Source: Candidatus Methanophagales archaeon | Lineage (GTDB): Archaea > Halobacteriota > Syntropharchaeia > Alkanophagales > Methanospirareceae | NCBI GenBank assembly: GCA_017883965.1 | Contig: JAFNKG010000003.1 | Span: 20,784 to 68,956, forward strand | Reading direction: 5' to 3' | DNA: 48,173 bases | In this document: piece after piece, positions 32,020 to 40,546 of the stretch | How positions within the stretch are numbered: position 1 is the first letter of the stretch | How the letters are laid out: each line of letters starts with the position of its first letter | The notes under the pieces: model-generated | What the model was told of the DNA's origin: nothing | The model's input: only the letters and a program-made list of their open reading frames with translations | The model's database searches: none | Program-made: the position numbers and the translations under genes

Positions 32020-32882
32020 GCGAAAAGAAACTTGCATACTACCCGGGATGTCCATCAGCAACGACGGCGATAGAGCAGGATATGTCAACAAAAGCAGTGT
32101 TTGAGAAATTGGGGATTGAACTGTCGGAGATGGAGGACTGGAACTGCTGCGGAGCGGCGGAAGCAGAGGACCCGATATTAGTTTATGCATTAAATGCGAG
32201 GAATCTTGCTATTGCCGAAAAGGACGGGCTGGATATTGTAACACCATGCAGTATATGTTATTATAATTTAGCGAGGACAGACAAGGCGTTGAGGGAAGAT
32301 GAGGGCTTACGTGCGGAGATGAAGGATATTGATAGTTCGCTTGAGTACAAAGGGACAATAAAGCCGAAACATATACTGGACGTCCTCGTAAATGAGATAG
32401 GCATGGATGAATTGTCAGGTAAGGTAGAGAAGAAAGTAAACGTGAAGGTAGCACCGTATTATGGTTGTTATATAGGGAGACCAAGTGAGACGGCTTTTGA
32501 TGACCCTGACGATCCGGATTTGATGGACAGGTTGATAGAGTTGATAGGAGGAGAAAACGTTCAGTTCAGTAGCATGAAGACGAAGTGCTGTGGAGGACCG
32601 CTGATGATGACGAGAGAGGATATAGCATTTGAGATGGCGAGGAAGGTACTGGAGTCGGCGAAGAACGCTGGTGCGGACTGTATTGCACTTGCATGTCCAC
32701 TGTGCGGCATGATGCTGGATGCGAAGCAGCCCGATATAGAAAAGAAGTTAGACATCAAGGTAGAAATGCCGGTAGTTTATATATCGCAGTTGTTGGGTCT
32801 CGCGCTTGGGATAGCGCCAGGTAAACTCGGTCTTAATAAAAATGTCGTATCCACGAAAGAAATTCTTGGGAAGGTGATATAA
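32016..32882 (+). CDS. hdrB: HdrB, catalytic subunit of heterodisulfide reductase, 288 aa
   Basis: It acts on CoM-S-S-CoB or the free thiols. Two CCG domains are present: GCPS, then NCCG near residue 44, then TPCSICYYN near 80; and YGCYIG near 149, then KCCGGPLMM near 190, then CPLCGMMLD near 229. These cysteines bind the two noncubane [4Fe-4S] clusters. It overlaps hdrC by 4 bp and touches hdrA with no gap. In an organism running methanogenesis backwards it would oxidise CoM-SH plus CoB-SH. Confidence 0.94.
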   Translation: MSEKKLAYYPGCPSATTAIEQDMSTKAVFEKLGIELSEMEDWNCCGAAEAEDPILVYALNARNLAIAEKDGLDIVTPCSICYYNLARTDKALREDEGLRAEMKDIDSSLEYKGTIKPKHILDVLVNEIGMDELSGKVEKKVNVKVAPYYGCYIGRPSETAFDDPDDPDLMDRLIELIGGENVQFSSMKTKCCGGPLMMTREDIAFEMARKVLESAKNAGADCIALACPLCGMMLDAKQPDIEKKLDIKVEMPVVYISQLLGLALGIAPGKLGLNKNVVSTKEILGKVI

Positions 32883-35600
32883 ATGGGAATAGCGATTATT
32901 GGAGGAGGCGTTGCAGGGATAACAGCAGCTCTTGACCTCGCGGATTCCGGGTTCAAAGTATATTTAATAGAGAAGAATGCGGAACTCGGCGGTAAGATGG
33001 CGGAGCTTGCGGAATGCAAGACCGGGTTATCACCGAAGATAGTGGAAATAGAAAATCATCCGAACATAGAGCTGTTGTTGTCAAGCGAGTTAGAGAGTTT
33101 ATCCGGGTCGGCGGGAGAGTTCAAGTTGAACGTGTCGGGTAATGAGATAGAAGCGGAGAGCGTGGTGCTGGCACCGGGATACGATGTCTTCGATGAGATA
33201 CCGAAGAGTTATGCAATAGCGAATCCGGATGTTGTCACCTCGTTAGAGTTTGAAGGTATGCTCAGGAGTGCGACTGCGAGTGAGACCGGGGAATTGCTGC
33301 GACCATCAGATGGTAAGCGGGTAAAAAAGATAGGTTTTATCCAGTGTATCGGGTCGAGATGTCAGGAGAACGAGATATGCTCGACAGCGTGCTGTGCGTA
33401 CACGGCGAAAGAGGCGTGGGAAGTGAAGGAAAGATACCCTGACATGGATGTTTGCGTCTTCTACATGGATATAAGAGTGTTTGGCAAGGATGAGGAACTG
33501 GCGGCAGAGTTAAAGGATAAATATGGCGTAAAGTACATAAGGTCGAGGGTTCCGGAGGTGATACCGGAGAATGGAGCCCTATCAGTTAAGTTTGAGAATT
33601 TAGAGAAAGGGACGATTGATAAACTTGACCTTGATATGGTGGTTCTTGCAGTTGGTCTTCTGCCATCGAAGACATTAAGCAGGCTTGCGGAAATAACGGG
33701 TGTAAAAACTGATAAATACGGTTATATTGAGACGAGTATCACGAACCCGCTGGAGACCAATGTCGAGGGTCTGTTCGCATGTGGAACGGCAACAGCGCCG
33801 ATGAAGGTTCGAGAAAGTGTTGCGCAGGCAAGTGGTGCGGCATTAAAAGCAGCGCTTCTTTCAGAGAGAACGGAGATGATTCCCGGGCAGGAGGAGCGTA
33901 AATACGTTGAAGCAGGCGAGGAGCCGAAGATAGGTGTTTTTATATGCGGTTGTGAAGGCGAAGTAAGGGACTGCGTAGATATACCTGCGGTTGCGGAACG
34001 GGTGAGCCAACTGAAGGATGGTGTTTTTGTGAACAGCGAGACGAACACAATGGAAGAGGCGATGGAAGCAATAGAGAGTGGAATAGTGGACCAGGGGTTG
34101 AACAGGATTGTATTTGCGGGATACACGCCGAGAAAGTATGAGGATACAGTCAGGGATAGATGCGCAAAGGCGGGGTTGAATCCTTATTTAATGGAGATGG
34201 TGAACTTAAGGGAGCAATGTGCGTGGGTGCACGAGCCAAAGGAAGCGACGGAATCGGCGGCTGGTTTGATAGCCATGGCAGTAGAGCGAGCGAGGTATCT
34301 TGAAGAGATTCCGGTCGAGAGGTATCCGGTGATACCGAAAGCACTTGTTATCGGCGGTGGTGTGTCAGGGATGAATGCGGCGCTTGGTATTGCAGATGCA
34401 GGCTATGAAGTATATTTAGTGGAGAAAGAGCCGGAGTTAGGTGGCAGTTTGCGAGAAGAAATAGGGTTACAGAGCGGCGAGAAATCTTCTGACGTTTTAA
34501 CAGAATTTGTTGATAAAGTAAGCAGTAACGAGCGGATAAATGTATATACGAATGCTAAGGTAGAGGATGTGACGGGAAGAGCAGGTTCGTTTAAGGCGAA
34601 GATAGCCGGAGAGGGAGCAAACGAGGATATAGATTTCGGTGCTTGTATAATTGCGACCGGAACGGATGAATCCGTGCCTGAAGGTTACTATGGCTATGGT
34701 AAAGATAAGAATGTGGTAACGCAACCAGAGTTTGGGAAGATGCTGGGAGGTACATTATCCGCGAACACGGTTGTTATGATCCAGGATGTGGGACCGGATG
34801 GAGGCGTGAATCCAAAGTATGGCAGTATCGAATTGATGAATAATGTGTTAAAAGCGAAGGAGAAGAACCCTGATTTGAATGTGTTCGTGCTGTACCAGGA
34901 CATTAAGACATACGGTAAGTGGGAAGTGCTATACAAAGAGGCGCGAGAAAAAGGAGTGATATTCCTCAGATACGATAAGGATAAGCCGCCAAAATATGAA
35001 GATGGGATTGTTTCGGTCCATGATGTGATATTAAACGATGAGATACAGATAAAGCCTGATTTGCTGGTGCTCAGCACGCCGGCGATGCCCGCAGAGGAGA
35101 ACGAGCGACTGAGCAAGATGTTCAAGATTCCTTTGAAAAACGGGTTCTTCTTAGAGGCGCAGGAGCGACCAAAGATGAAGTTAACACCTGTTGACACGGT
35201 GAACGAGGGAGTGTTCATCTGTGGTTCTGCAGTTTATCCCGCACTGATAGATGAGTGCATTGCGATGAGCAGTGCAGCAGCATCGAGGGCATGTGTGTTA
35301 TTAGCAAAAGATTTCCTCGAGACGCCTGCGGTGACTTCGGTGGTTGACGAGCTGATATGTTCAGGCTGCGGCGTGTGTGTGGATATGTGTCCGGTTGAGG
35401 CGATAGAGTTGACCGAGGAGCCAGTGCCTGTGGTTACTTTCGGCGTGGCGACGGTGATAGGCGGAACGAAGAGGATTGCGAAGGTCAATGATGGATGTAT
35501 GGGTTGCGGAAGTTGTGCTTCTTATTGCCCCTCAGGAGCGATGTCGTTGAAGCATTTCCGGGATAAGCAGGTTTACGCTCAGTTGGATTATGCGGTGTAG
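32883..35600 (+). CDS. hdrA: Double HdrA (two flavin modules in one chain), 905 aa
   Basis: Two FAD-binding Rossmann sites are present: IIGGGVAGITAAL at residues 4-16 and VIGGGVSGMNAAL at about 490-502. The first module keeps QCIGSRC...CSTACCAYTA (about 155-180) but lacks the N-terminal iron-sulfur domain and the inserted ferredoxin. A domain resembling the HdrA N-terminus (IGVFICGCEG) lies near 358. The second module has lost the matching cysteines. Two ferredoxins end the protein: CSGCGVCVDMCP (about 824) and CMGCGSCASYCP (about 870). HdrA flavin splits or joins electron pairs. A double form might hold two flavins of different potential; this is inference. Confidence 0.9.
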   Translation: MGIAIIGGGVAGITAALDLADSGFKVYLIEKNAELGGKMAELAECKTGLSPKIVEIENHPNIELLLSSELESLSGSAGEFKLNVSGNEIEAESVVLAPGYDVFDEIPKSYAIANPDVVTSLEFEGMLRSATASETGELLRPSDGKRVKKIGFIQCIGSRCQENEICSTACCAYTAKEAWEVKERYPDMDVCVFYMDIRVFGKDEELAAELKDKYGVKYIRSRVPEVIPENGALSVKFENLEKGTIDKLDLDMVVLAVGLLPSKTLSRLAEITGVKTDKYGYIETSITNPLETNVEGLFACGTATAPMKVRESVAQASGAALKAALLSERTEMIPGQEERKYVEAGEEPKIGVFICGCEGEVRDCVDIPAVAERVSQLKDGVFVNSETNTMEEAMEAIESGIVDQGLNRIVFAGYTPRKYEDTVRDRCAKAGLNPYLMEMVNLREQCAWVHEPKEATESAAGLIAMAVERARYLEEIPVERYPVIPKALVIGGGVSGMNAALGIADAGYEVYLVEKEPELGGSLREEIGLQSGEKSSDVLTEFVDKVSSNERINVYTNAKVEDVTGRAGSFKAKIAGEGANEDIDFGACIIATGTDESVPEGYYGYGKDKNVVTQPEFGKMLGGTLSANTVVMIQDVGPDGGVNPKYGSIELMNNVLKAKEKNPDLNVFVLYQDIKTYGKWEVLYKEAREKGVIFLRYDKDKPPKYEDGIVSVHDVILNDEIQIKPDLLVLSTPAMPAEENERLSKMFKIPLKNGFFLEAQERPKMKLTPVDTVNEGVFICGSAVYPALIDECIAMSSAAASRACVLLAKDFLETPAVTSVVDELICSGCGVCVDMCPVEAIELTEEPVPVVTFGVATVIGGTKRIAKVNDGCMGCGSCASYCPSGAMSLKHFRDKQVYAQLDYAV

Positions 35601-35712
35601 AAAGTAACGCACAGTCCACTGAGTTCTTTTTTCTTTTTATTTCTATATTTGCTTTTTCTTCGCAGTATCCCGTATCAAGAAGTGAGCCCAAGGCAACTGC
35701 AGGACAGACTCC

Positions 35713-36174
35713 TTATACAACAATTTCAACGAACTCGACTCGCTCGAAATCCGCATCAAAAGTGGCAATCTTCCTTATTCCGTGATATTTGCATGTGGCA
35801 GCTATCAAGGCATCGTTTGGAAGCAAGGCGTAATTAAACGCTATTTCAATGGAATCATTGGCAATCTCCTTATTTATGTCAATCACGCCTATGACATCGT
35901 TTCTGATGCTCTCGATCACGAATTCACTCATGTACTTTCTGACATTATTGTATTTTTGGGTGTGTTTCCTGAACTTCTCTTTGACCACGAATTTACCGGT
36001 CTTACCAAAAATTCTCTCGGTCTCCATGTATAAAAGTTTGAAGAAAGTTTCTTCGATGACATTATGAGCAGTAACAGCCTCGTTTTCGTTCACTGCGAAA
36101 TCCAAAAGCTTGAGAGCACCATCTATGCCGTAAAAATGCCGGATGAACGCTGAGGTATCAATAAATATCTTCAC
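35713..36174 (-). CDS. PIN-domain toxin (VapC-like), about 153 aa
   Basis: A PIN nuclease: KIFIDTSAF with Asp near residue 5, a central acidic segment VIEETFF, and PNDALIAATCKYHG with IATFDADF at the end, together giving four acidic metal ligands. Such toxins cut tRNA or rRNA. The gene overlaps the preceding DUF104-like gene by about 17-35 bp, as toxin-antitoxin pairs often do. The frame reaches ATG at 36192; GTG at 36174 gives a better-fitting start. The pair sits inside an island bounded by hdrA 3' ends. Confidence 0.82.
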   Translation of the reverse strand: MKIFIDTSAFIRHFYGIDGALKLLDFAVNENEAVTAHNVIEETFFKLLYMETERIFGKTGKFVVKEKFRKHTQKYNNVRKYMSEFVIESIRNDVIGVIDINKEIANDSIEIAFNYALLPNDALIAATCKYHGIRKIATFDADFERVEFVEIVV

Positions 36175-36352
36175 TTTCGAACCTCTCCTCAAGTTCTCTT
36201 ATTTTCTTTTCTGGCAGTTCTGCCATGACAAAATCCTCGATAGCCAGTCTTGGTTTAATCGTGACCCTGACCTTTGCCCTTTCCTTCAAATCTACCTTCT
36301 TAAAGGGTTTAAGCACCCCGCCCTCATATATGCATTCAATTACTTCTGGCAT
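36158..36352 (-). CDS. DUF104-like antitoxin, 64 aa
   Basis: The product begins MPEVIECIYEGGVLKPFKKVD, the typical start of AF2212/DUF104 antitoxins, with V-R-V-T-I later and a helical C-terminus (EKKIRELEERFE) that would bind the toxin. It directly precedes the PIN gene. The open frame extends upstream to 36412, but the family start at 36352 is preferred. Confidence 0.82.
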   Translation of the reverse strand: MPEVIECIYEGGVLKPFKKVDLKERAKVRVTIKPRLAIEDFVMAELPEKKIRELEERFESEDIY

Positions 36353-36504
36353 GATTATGCCATTAAACTTGCATCTATTTAAACCTTCTGCTCTCCACTT
36401 CTCGCTTCCCAATTTGAAGCGACATTTCTGTTATTATTTCATTTAAATTTAAAAGAGTAGAAGTGAATGAGTATCTGCGGTTACTTACAGTGCGGTAACA
36501 ATAT

Positions 36505-36897
36505 TCATGGTTTGATCTTCTCCTCTGCCCATTTGCGAACCTTTCTTACAAGTTCACGAGTCGCCACCCTGTCAAAAGGGAGTTCGGCTTCCGATGGCAG
36601 TATATCGTAGCGGAACTCAACAGCATAAGGTGAAAGCACATCCAACTCCTTAATGTAATCAGGAACTTCTATCTCATTATCAGCAAGCAAATTCAGCAGT
36701 TTTTCAAGATCATGGATTTTTCTATATGCGACTCCAAATTCTGACAATACAGCTTTCAAGAGTTTTTCAATTGCCTGCTGGGCATGAAAACCTATTATTT
36801 CGTCGCTGATACGTTCGGAATCTAATATTTCATCCAATAAAGCTTCATCTTCAGACGCCTTGTTCAATAGTAACAAAGCCTTCTCATGATGTTTCAT
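36505..36897 (-). CDS. HEPN-domain protein (toxin of HEPN-MNT pair), 130 aa
   Basis: Helical HEPN fold: IIGFHAQQAIEKLLKAVL (about 34-51) and YRKIHDLEKLLN with an R-x3-H motif, the catalytic or binding motif of HEPN RNases. It overlaps the nucleotidyltransferase gene by 14 bp. In HEPN-MNT systems the MNT protein blocks the HEPN toxin, often by adding AMP. The frame extends to 36915; ATG at 36897 fits the family start MKHHEKA. Confidence 0.85.
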   Translation of the reverse strand: MKHHEKALLLLNKASEDEALLDEILDSERISDEIIGFHAQQAIEKLLKAVLSEFGVAYRKIHDLEKLLNLLADNEIEVPDYIKELDVLSPYAVEFRYDILPSEAELPFDRVATRELVRKVRKWAEEKIKP

Positions 36898-37201
36898 ACA
36901 ATACTCTCCCTTCAAAGGCAGCTTCGTAGATTACCGTGCCTGGTGTATCTGCCCACTCATTGAATACCTGTTCGCTTACCACAATGATGTCCACAGGTAT
37001 CCGCAAAGGCCTCAAAATTCGTCTAAGCCTTACCATCTCCATCCTGCGTGCTTTTAGTTCTTTTTCTACAACCAGAAAATCGAGGTCACTATCTTCTCTG
37101 GGTTCACCTCGTGCGTAAGAGCCAAAAAGGATAATCTTCTTTGGTTTCGCAGCCTTTCTGAGAAGGTCTACCGCTTCCTGGATGGTTGCTTCTGGAATCA
37201 T
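36884..37201 (-). CDS. MNT-type minimal nucleotidyltransferase (antitoxin), 105 aa
   Basis: The catalytic motif is visible as ILFGSYARGEPREDSDLDFLV (GS-x-AR-G and D-x-D), with a third Asp in VDIIVV. It resembles antitoxins that transfer AMP from ATP onto a HEPN toxin. It is first in the pair and overlaps the HEPN gene. No promoter is obvious beyond an AT-rich leader. Confidence 0.88.
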   Translation of the reverse strand: MIPEATIQEAVDLLRKAAKPKKIILFGSYARGEPREDSDLDFLVVEKELKARRMEMVRLRRILRPLRIPVDIIVVSEQVFNEWADTPGTVIYEAAFEGRVLYETS

Positions 37202-37231
37202 ATTTATGCTATATTATGTCTTCTTTATTTA

Positions 37232-37342
37232 AGACTTATTGCCCTTCCAGTACGATGTCGTTGAAGCACTTACGGGACAAGCAGGTGTACGCTCAGTGGG
37301 AGAAAGAACCCTTTGCTAAACAAATGTGCTTTATATTTAGTT
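37232..37342 (+). pseudogene. Remnant of an hdrA 3' end
   Basis: The stretch TATTGCCC...ACGATGTCGTTGAAGCA...GCTCAGT matches the end of the hdrA at 32883-35600 (35521-35587) at about 85% by eye and reads YCPSSTMSLKHLRDKQVYAQ in frame, as the HdrA C-terminus does. It then runs to TAA at 37342, 24 bp before the aspS fragment. Upstream of TATTGC the likeness ends abruptly, so most of the gene is gone. Confidence 0.75.
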
Positions 37343-37366
37343 AAAAACAAGAGCGAAATAGCGAAT

Positions 37367-37768
37367 ATGAAATCACTAATCAGGAACCGGAAATACGCAA
37401 CCGAAATAACCGCAGATAATGATGGCGAAGAGGTGAGCATAGCAGGATGGGTGCATGAGAAGCGGGATTTAGGCGGTGTATTTTTCCTTATCGTGCGAGA
37501 CCTTGGAGGTTTTGCTCAGGTTACACTGCACAAGGGTGAAGTGGAAAAGAAGCTGTTTGAACGAATGAAAAAAGTACCTCGTGAATCAGTAGTAGCAATA
37601 GAAGGCGAAGTAAAGAGCGAGAAAAAGGCGCCGAATGGATATGAGATATTACCCGAACGAATGGAAGTGCTGAGCGAGGCATCGCAAGTTTTACCGCTGG
37701 ATACCACGGGAAAAGTTCTGACATCCAAGTTACTACATGATAATTTTTGGACTACAAATATAAATTAG
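37367..37768 (+). pseudogene. Duplicated 5' fragment of aspS (OB-fold domain only)
   Basis: Bases 37367-37717 match the start of the intact aspS (39177-39527), with about 12 differences in 351 bases by eye. They encode the anticodon-binding OB-fold (about 117 residues), after which the sequence departs (LTSKLLHDN) and stops at 37768. Of the changed codons, more are silent than not, so the fragment is either young or still constrained. It might be expressed as a free OB-fold protein. The TTG-extended frame from 37313 is not needed. Confidence 0.8.
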
Positions 37769-38172
37769 AGAGGAGTCTGCTCAAACTCATACTCCTTAGT
37801 CCATTTCTTGGCTTCAGCCTCCTTTACAAGTTCATCAAGTCTAAGCAGATGCTTATAATTATGAACATCGCCATCAGTATCGGTAACTATTATATCCATA
37901 CTACCGACTCTTGCCCAAGCCCAGAATATTAGTTCAAAATTCTTATCTCGACCAGGTCGTATAGGATTTGGAAACTTATAAATACGTGGTAATATGTACT
38001 TAACCTCACGTATTTTGTCAATGTCCTCTCCGGTGACACAAATTCGATTTTTATAAAACTTCCGGCTGCCACCCATTATCAAAGGTCGCTTATAATATAC
38101 CACCTTCCTCTTCTCCTTTTCATCATATTCCTCGTATAATTCATGTTTAAAACTTATTTTTAGCTCAATCAT
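37765..38172 (-). CDS. Hypothetical protein of the aspS island, 135 aa
   Basis: A strong AAAGGAGG site lies before the ATG. The product is rich in lysine, tyrosine and arginine, starts MIELKISFKHELYEEYDEKE and has an alternating strand pattern, then VGSMDIIVTDTDGDVHNYK and an acidic helix. No family recognised. It overlaps the end of the aspS fragment by 4 bp, on the opposite strand, and lies between the two aspS copies, so it belongs to the inserted segment. Confidence 0.6.
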   Translation of the reverse strand: MIELKISFKHELYEEYDEKEKRKVVYYKRPLIMGGSRKFYKNRICVTGEDIDKIREVKYILPRIYKFPNPIRPGRDKNFELIFWAWARVGSMDIIVTDTDGDVHNYKHLLRLDELVKEAEAKKWTKEYEFEQTPL

Positions 38173-38217
38173 AAACTGCCTCCTTTCAAGTTAATTCCCG
38201 CCACTCGAACTAACGGC

Positions 38218-39096
38218 TTATTCCCCCCCCAAGAGTTTCCATTCTTCTTCAAACTGCATAATGTACTTTCTTTCCTCATTGTTCCAATCTCCCTCAGGTT
38301 TTTCTTCCCATGGCAGGTATTTATCAATATTTTCTACTCCTTTGAAATCTTTTTTATCTTTTTTAACTTCTTTTTTAAATCGGTCCCATGCCTCTTTTTT
38401 CTGATAAGATGACTCTTTGCTATCTTCAGTCGTTTCTTCGACGAGGGAATTGGCCGTTTTCCGTCTCTCTTTTTTTAGATTTTGTTCAGCATTCTCACGC
38501 AAATTGACTGCATCATTCTTTTCTTTCAGTGCTTTTTCACTTCGGCTCTCAGCGCTTTCTATCCCCCGATGTCCAAAATAAAATCCAACGATAACTCCTA
38601 ATAATCCACTTATGAATGTTAATTCTTCTGGATGATTACCAACCACTAAAAGTATACATGTAACGATGATTAAAGGGACTGTTATTATTAATGCGATAAT
38701 ATGCGTAAAAGTCTCTCTTAGATCACTTACGAGGGTTTTCTCTATTTTCGTTTCTTGACTATGTGGGGAAAGGTTTTTCGCGCTCTTCGTTTTTTGACTA
38801 CGTGGAGATATTGTGTTAATCGCGTATAAAATAATACCTAAAGATAAAATACACATCAGTAAAAAAACCATCCAAATATCAAATAATATTTTATTGCATA
38901 GGCCCGGAAAAGCCTGTTTAAAAGTTAAAATGCCAAAGATGGTAAGAAACAAAACCAGTGATGCTTTTATTGCCGCTTCAATTTCATCCCTCGCTGCTTT
39001 AATTTTATCCCACCATTTTTCATACACGTTACTTCCTATCCCTTCTGCTATATTTGCCTCCACTTCGATCACGCCTATGCCCTTTCCATTGCTCAC
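38218..39096 (-). CDS. Four-helix membrane protein with coiled-coil tail, 292 aa
   Basis: A soluble start of about 40 residues is followed by four likely membrane helices (about 44-62, 72-93, 132-153 and 158-176), the last containing GLLGVIVGFYFGHRG. Then comes a long charged coiled coil (about 180-215) and a Lys/Glu-rich end. No family recognised; similar layouts occur in membrane proteins of defence and abortive-infection systems, but nothing here proves that. The start is GTG. Eight consecutive G in the last codons could slip and change the C-terminus. It lies inside the aspS duplication. Confidence 0.6.
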   Translation of the reverse strand: MSNGKGIGVIEVEANIAEGIGSNVYEKWWDKIKAARDEIEAAIKASLVLFLTIFGILTFKQAFPGLCNKILFDIWMVFLLMCILSLGIILYAINTISPRSQKTKSAKNLSPHSQETKIEKTLVSDLRETFTHIIALIITVPLIIVTCILLVVGNHPEELTFISGLLGVIVGFYFGHRGIESAESRSEKALKEKNDAVNLRENAEQNLKKERRKTANSLVEETTEDSKESSYQKKEAWDRFKKEVKKDKKDFKGVENIDKYLPWEEKPEGDWNNEERKYIMQFEEEWKLLGGE

Positions 39097-39170
39097 AAAC
39101 TTTAATATGACTTTGGACTATTTAAAATTTTCGGTGATGTAATAATTAAACCAAGAACAAAGGTAATGTA

Positions 39171-40481
39171 ATGAATATGAAACCACAAATCAGGAACCGG
39201 AAATACGCAACCGAAATAACCGCAGATAATGATGGCGAAGAGGTGAGCATAGCAGGCTGGGTGCATGAGAAGCGGGATTTAGGCGGTGTATTTTTCCTTA
39301 TCGTGCGAGACCTTGGAGGTTTTGCTCAGGTTACACTACACAAGGATGAAGTGGAAAAGAAGCTGTTTGAACGAATGAAAAAAGTACCTCGTGAATCGGT
39401 AGTAGCAATAGAAGGGGAAGTAAAGAGCGAGAAAAAGGCGCCGAATGGATATGAGCTATTACCCGAACGAATGGAAGTTCTGAGCGAGGCATCGCAAGTT
39501 TTACCGCTGGATACTACTGGGAAAGTTGGTGCAGAGCTGGATACGAGGTTGGATGCGAGATTCATGGACTTGAGAACCGAGAGAACGAAGCAGATATTTA
39601 TTATTCGGAGCCGTGTTCTTAAAGCGATAAGAGATTTCTTCGACGAACGCGGCTTTATAGAAATAAACACGTCAAAGATAGTAAGTGCAGCGACGGAAGG
39701 CGGCACTGCTCTATTCCCTATTTCTTATTTTGAACGAGAAGCGTTCTTAAATCAGAGCCCACAGCTTTACAAGCAGATGCTCATGGCTTCTGGCTTCGAC
39801 CGCGTGTATGAAATAGCGCCGATATTCAGGGCTGAGGAGCATGATACCACGAAACACCTTAACGAAGCTACTTCGGTGGACGTAGAAGTTGCATTTGTAT
39901 CTGATGATGAGGTAATGAAGCTATTAGAGGAGCTTATTGCGTTTGTATATTCAAAGGTTGTGGATTATCCGGGCTTAGCTAAGCTGAATTTGAATCTGGA
40001 AGTTCCGAAAATACCGTTCAGGCGTATAACTTATGATGAAGCGATAGAACTACTTTCCGGGGCAGGTGAGCAGATAGAACGGGGAGAAGACCTCAGCACT
40101 TCTGCTGAACATATCCTGGGCGAGATAATAGGCGAGCATTATTTCATCACAGATTGGCCATGTGCGATAAAACCGTTTTATGCACAGCCGGTTGCCGAAG
40201 ATAAAAATATTTGTGATGCGTTTGACCTGATGCATCCAAGATTAGAGCTTGCATCAGGCTCGCAGCGTGTTCATTCATACGAGCTGCTGAAGAAGAACAT
40301 AGAATCAAAAGGACTGAGTGCAGATAATTTTGAGTTTTATCTCAACGCTTTTCGTTATGGTATGCCACCGCATGCAGGCTGGGGGCTTGGCGTTGAAAGG
40401 CTGTTGATGAGCATGCTGGAGATAGAAAACATAAGGGAAGTGGTGCTTTTCCCTCGTGATAGGAGGAGGCTGGCACCGTGA
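39171..40481 (+). CDS. aspS: Aspartyl-tRNA synthetase, archaeal type, 436 aa
   Basis: It charges tRNA-Asp, and possibly tRNA-Asn, with aspartate. An N-terminal OB-fold (residues about 15-105, with [11 protein letters not shown]) binds the anticodon. The class II catalytic domain has [11 protein letters not shown], the motif 2 [14 protein letters not shown] and motif 3 [11 protein letters not shown]. The length fits archaeal enzymes. The first 351 bases from ATG 39177 are also present at 37367. ATG at 39177 matches the other copy; 39171 is also possible. The upstream sequences of the two copies differ, so this copy has a different promoter region. Confidence 0.94.
   Translation: MNMKPQIRNRKYATEITADNDGEEVSIAGWVHEKRDLGGVFFLIVRDLGGFAQVTLHKDEVEKKLFERMKKVPRESVVAIEGEVKSEKKAPNGYELLPERMEVLSEASQVLPLDTTGKVGAELDTRLDARFMDLRTERTKQIFIIRSRVLKAIRDFFDERGFIEINTSKIVSAATEGGTALFPISYFEREAFLNQSPQLYKQMLMASGFDRVYEIAPIFRAEEHDTTKHLNEATSVDVEVAFVSDDEVMKLLEELIAFVYSKVVDYPGLAKLNLNLEVPKIPFRRITYDEAIELLSGAGEQIERGEDLSTSAEHILGEIIGEHYFITDWPCAIKPFYAQPVAEDKNICDAFDLMHPRLELASGSQRVHSYELLKKNIESKGLSADNFEFYLNAFRYGMPPHAGWGLGVERLLMSMLEIENIREVVLFPRDRRRLAP
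39177..39527 (+). repeat. Second copy of the 351-bp aspS 5' duplication
   Basis: Direct repeat of 37367-37717 with about 12 mismatches and no gaps. The copies lie 1.8 kb apart and bound a segment with two unknown genes on the opposite strand. Confidence 0.9.
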
Positions 40482-40503
40482 TGCGGAGAAAAAAAGCAAA
40501 AAA

Positions 40504-40510
40504 TTTATAT
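40504..40510 (+). promoter_or_regulatory. TATA box of the tandem hdrA pair
   Basis: TTTATAT, 43 bp before the start of the first gene of the pair, whose ribosome site is GGGGTGA (40534-40540). It shows that the pair is transcribed separately from aspS. Confidence 0.55.
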
Positions 40511-40546
40511 AATGATGGTGAATTATCAAAAAAGGGGTGAAAAGGT

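Noticed and set aside
29920-35600. Hydrogenase operon
   Set aside because: MvhD is present, but no large or small hydrogenase subunit occurs in the window.
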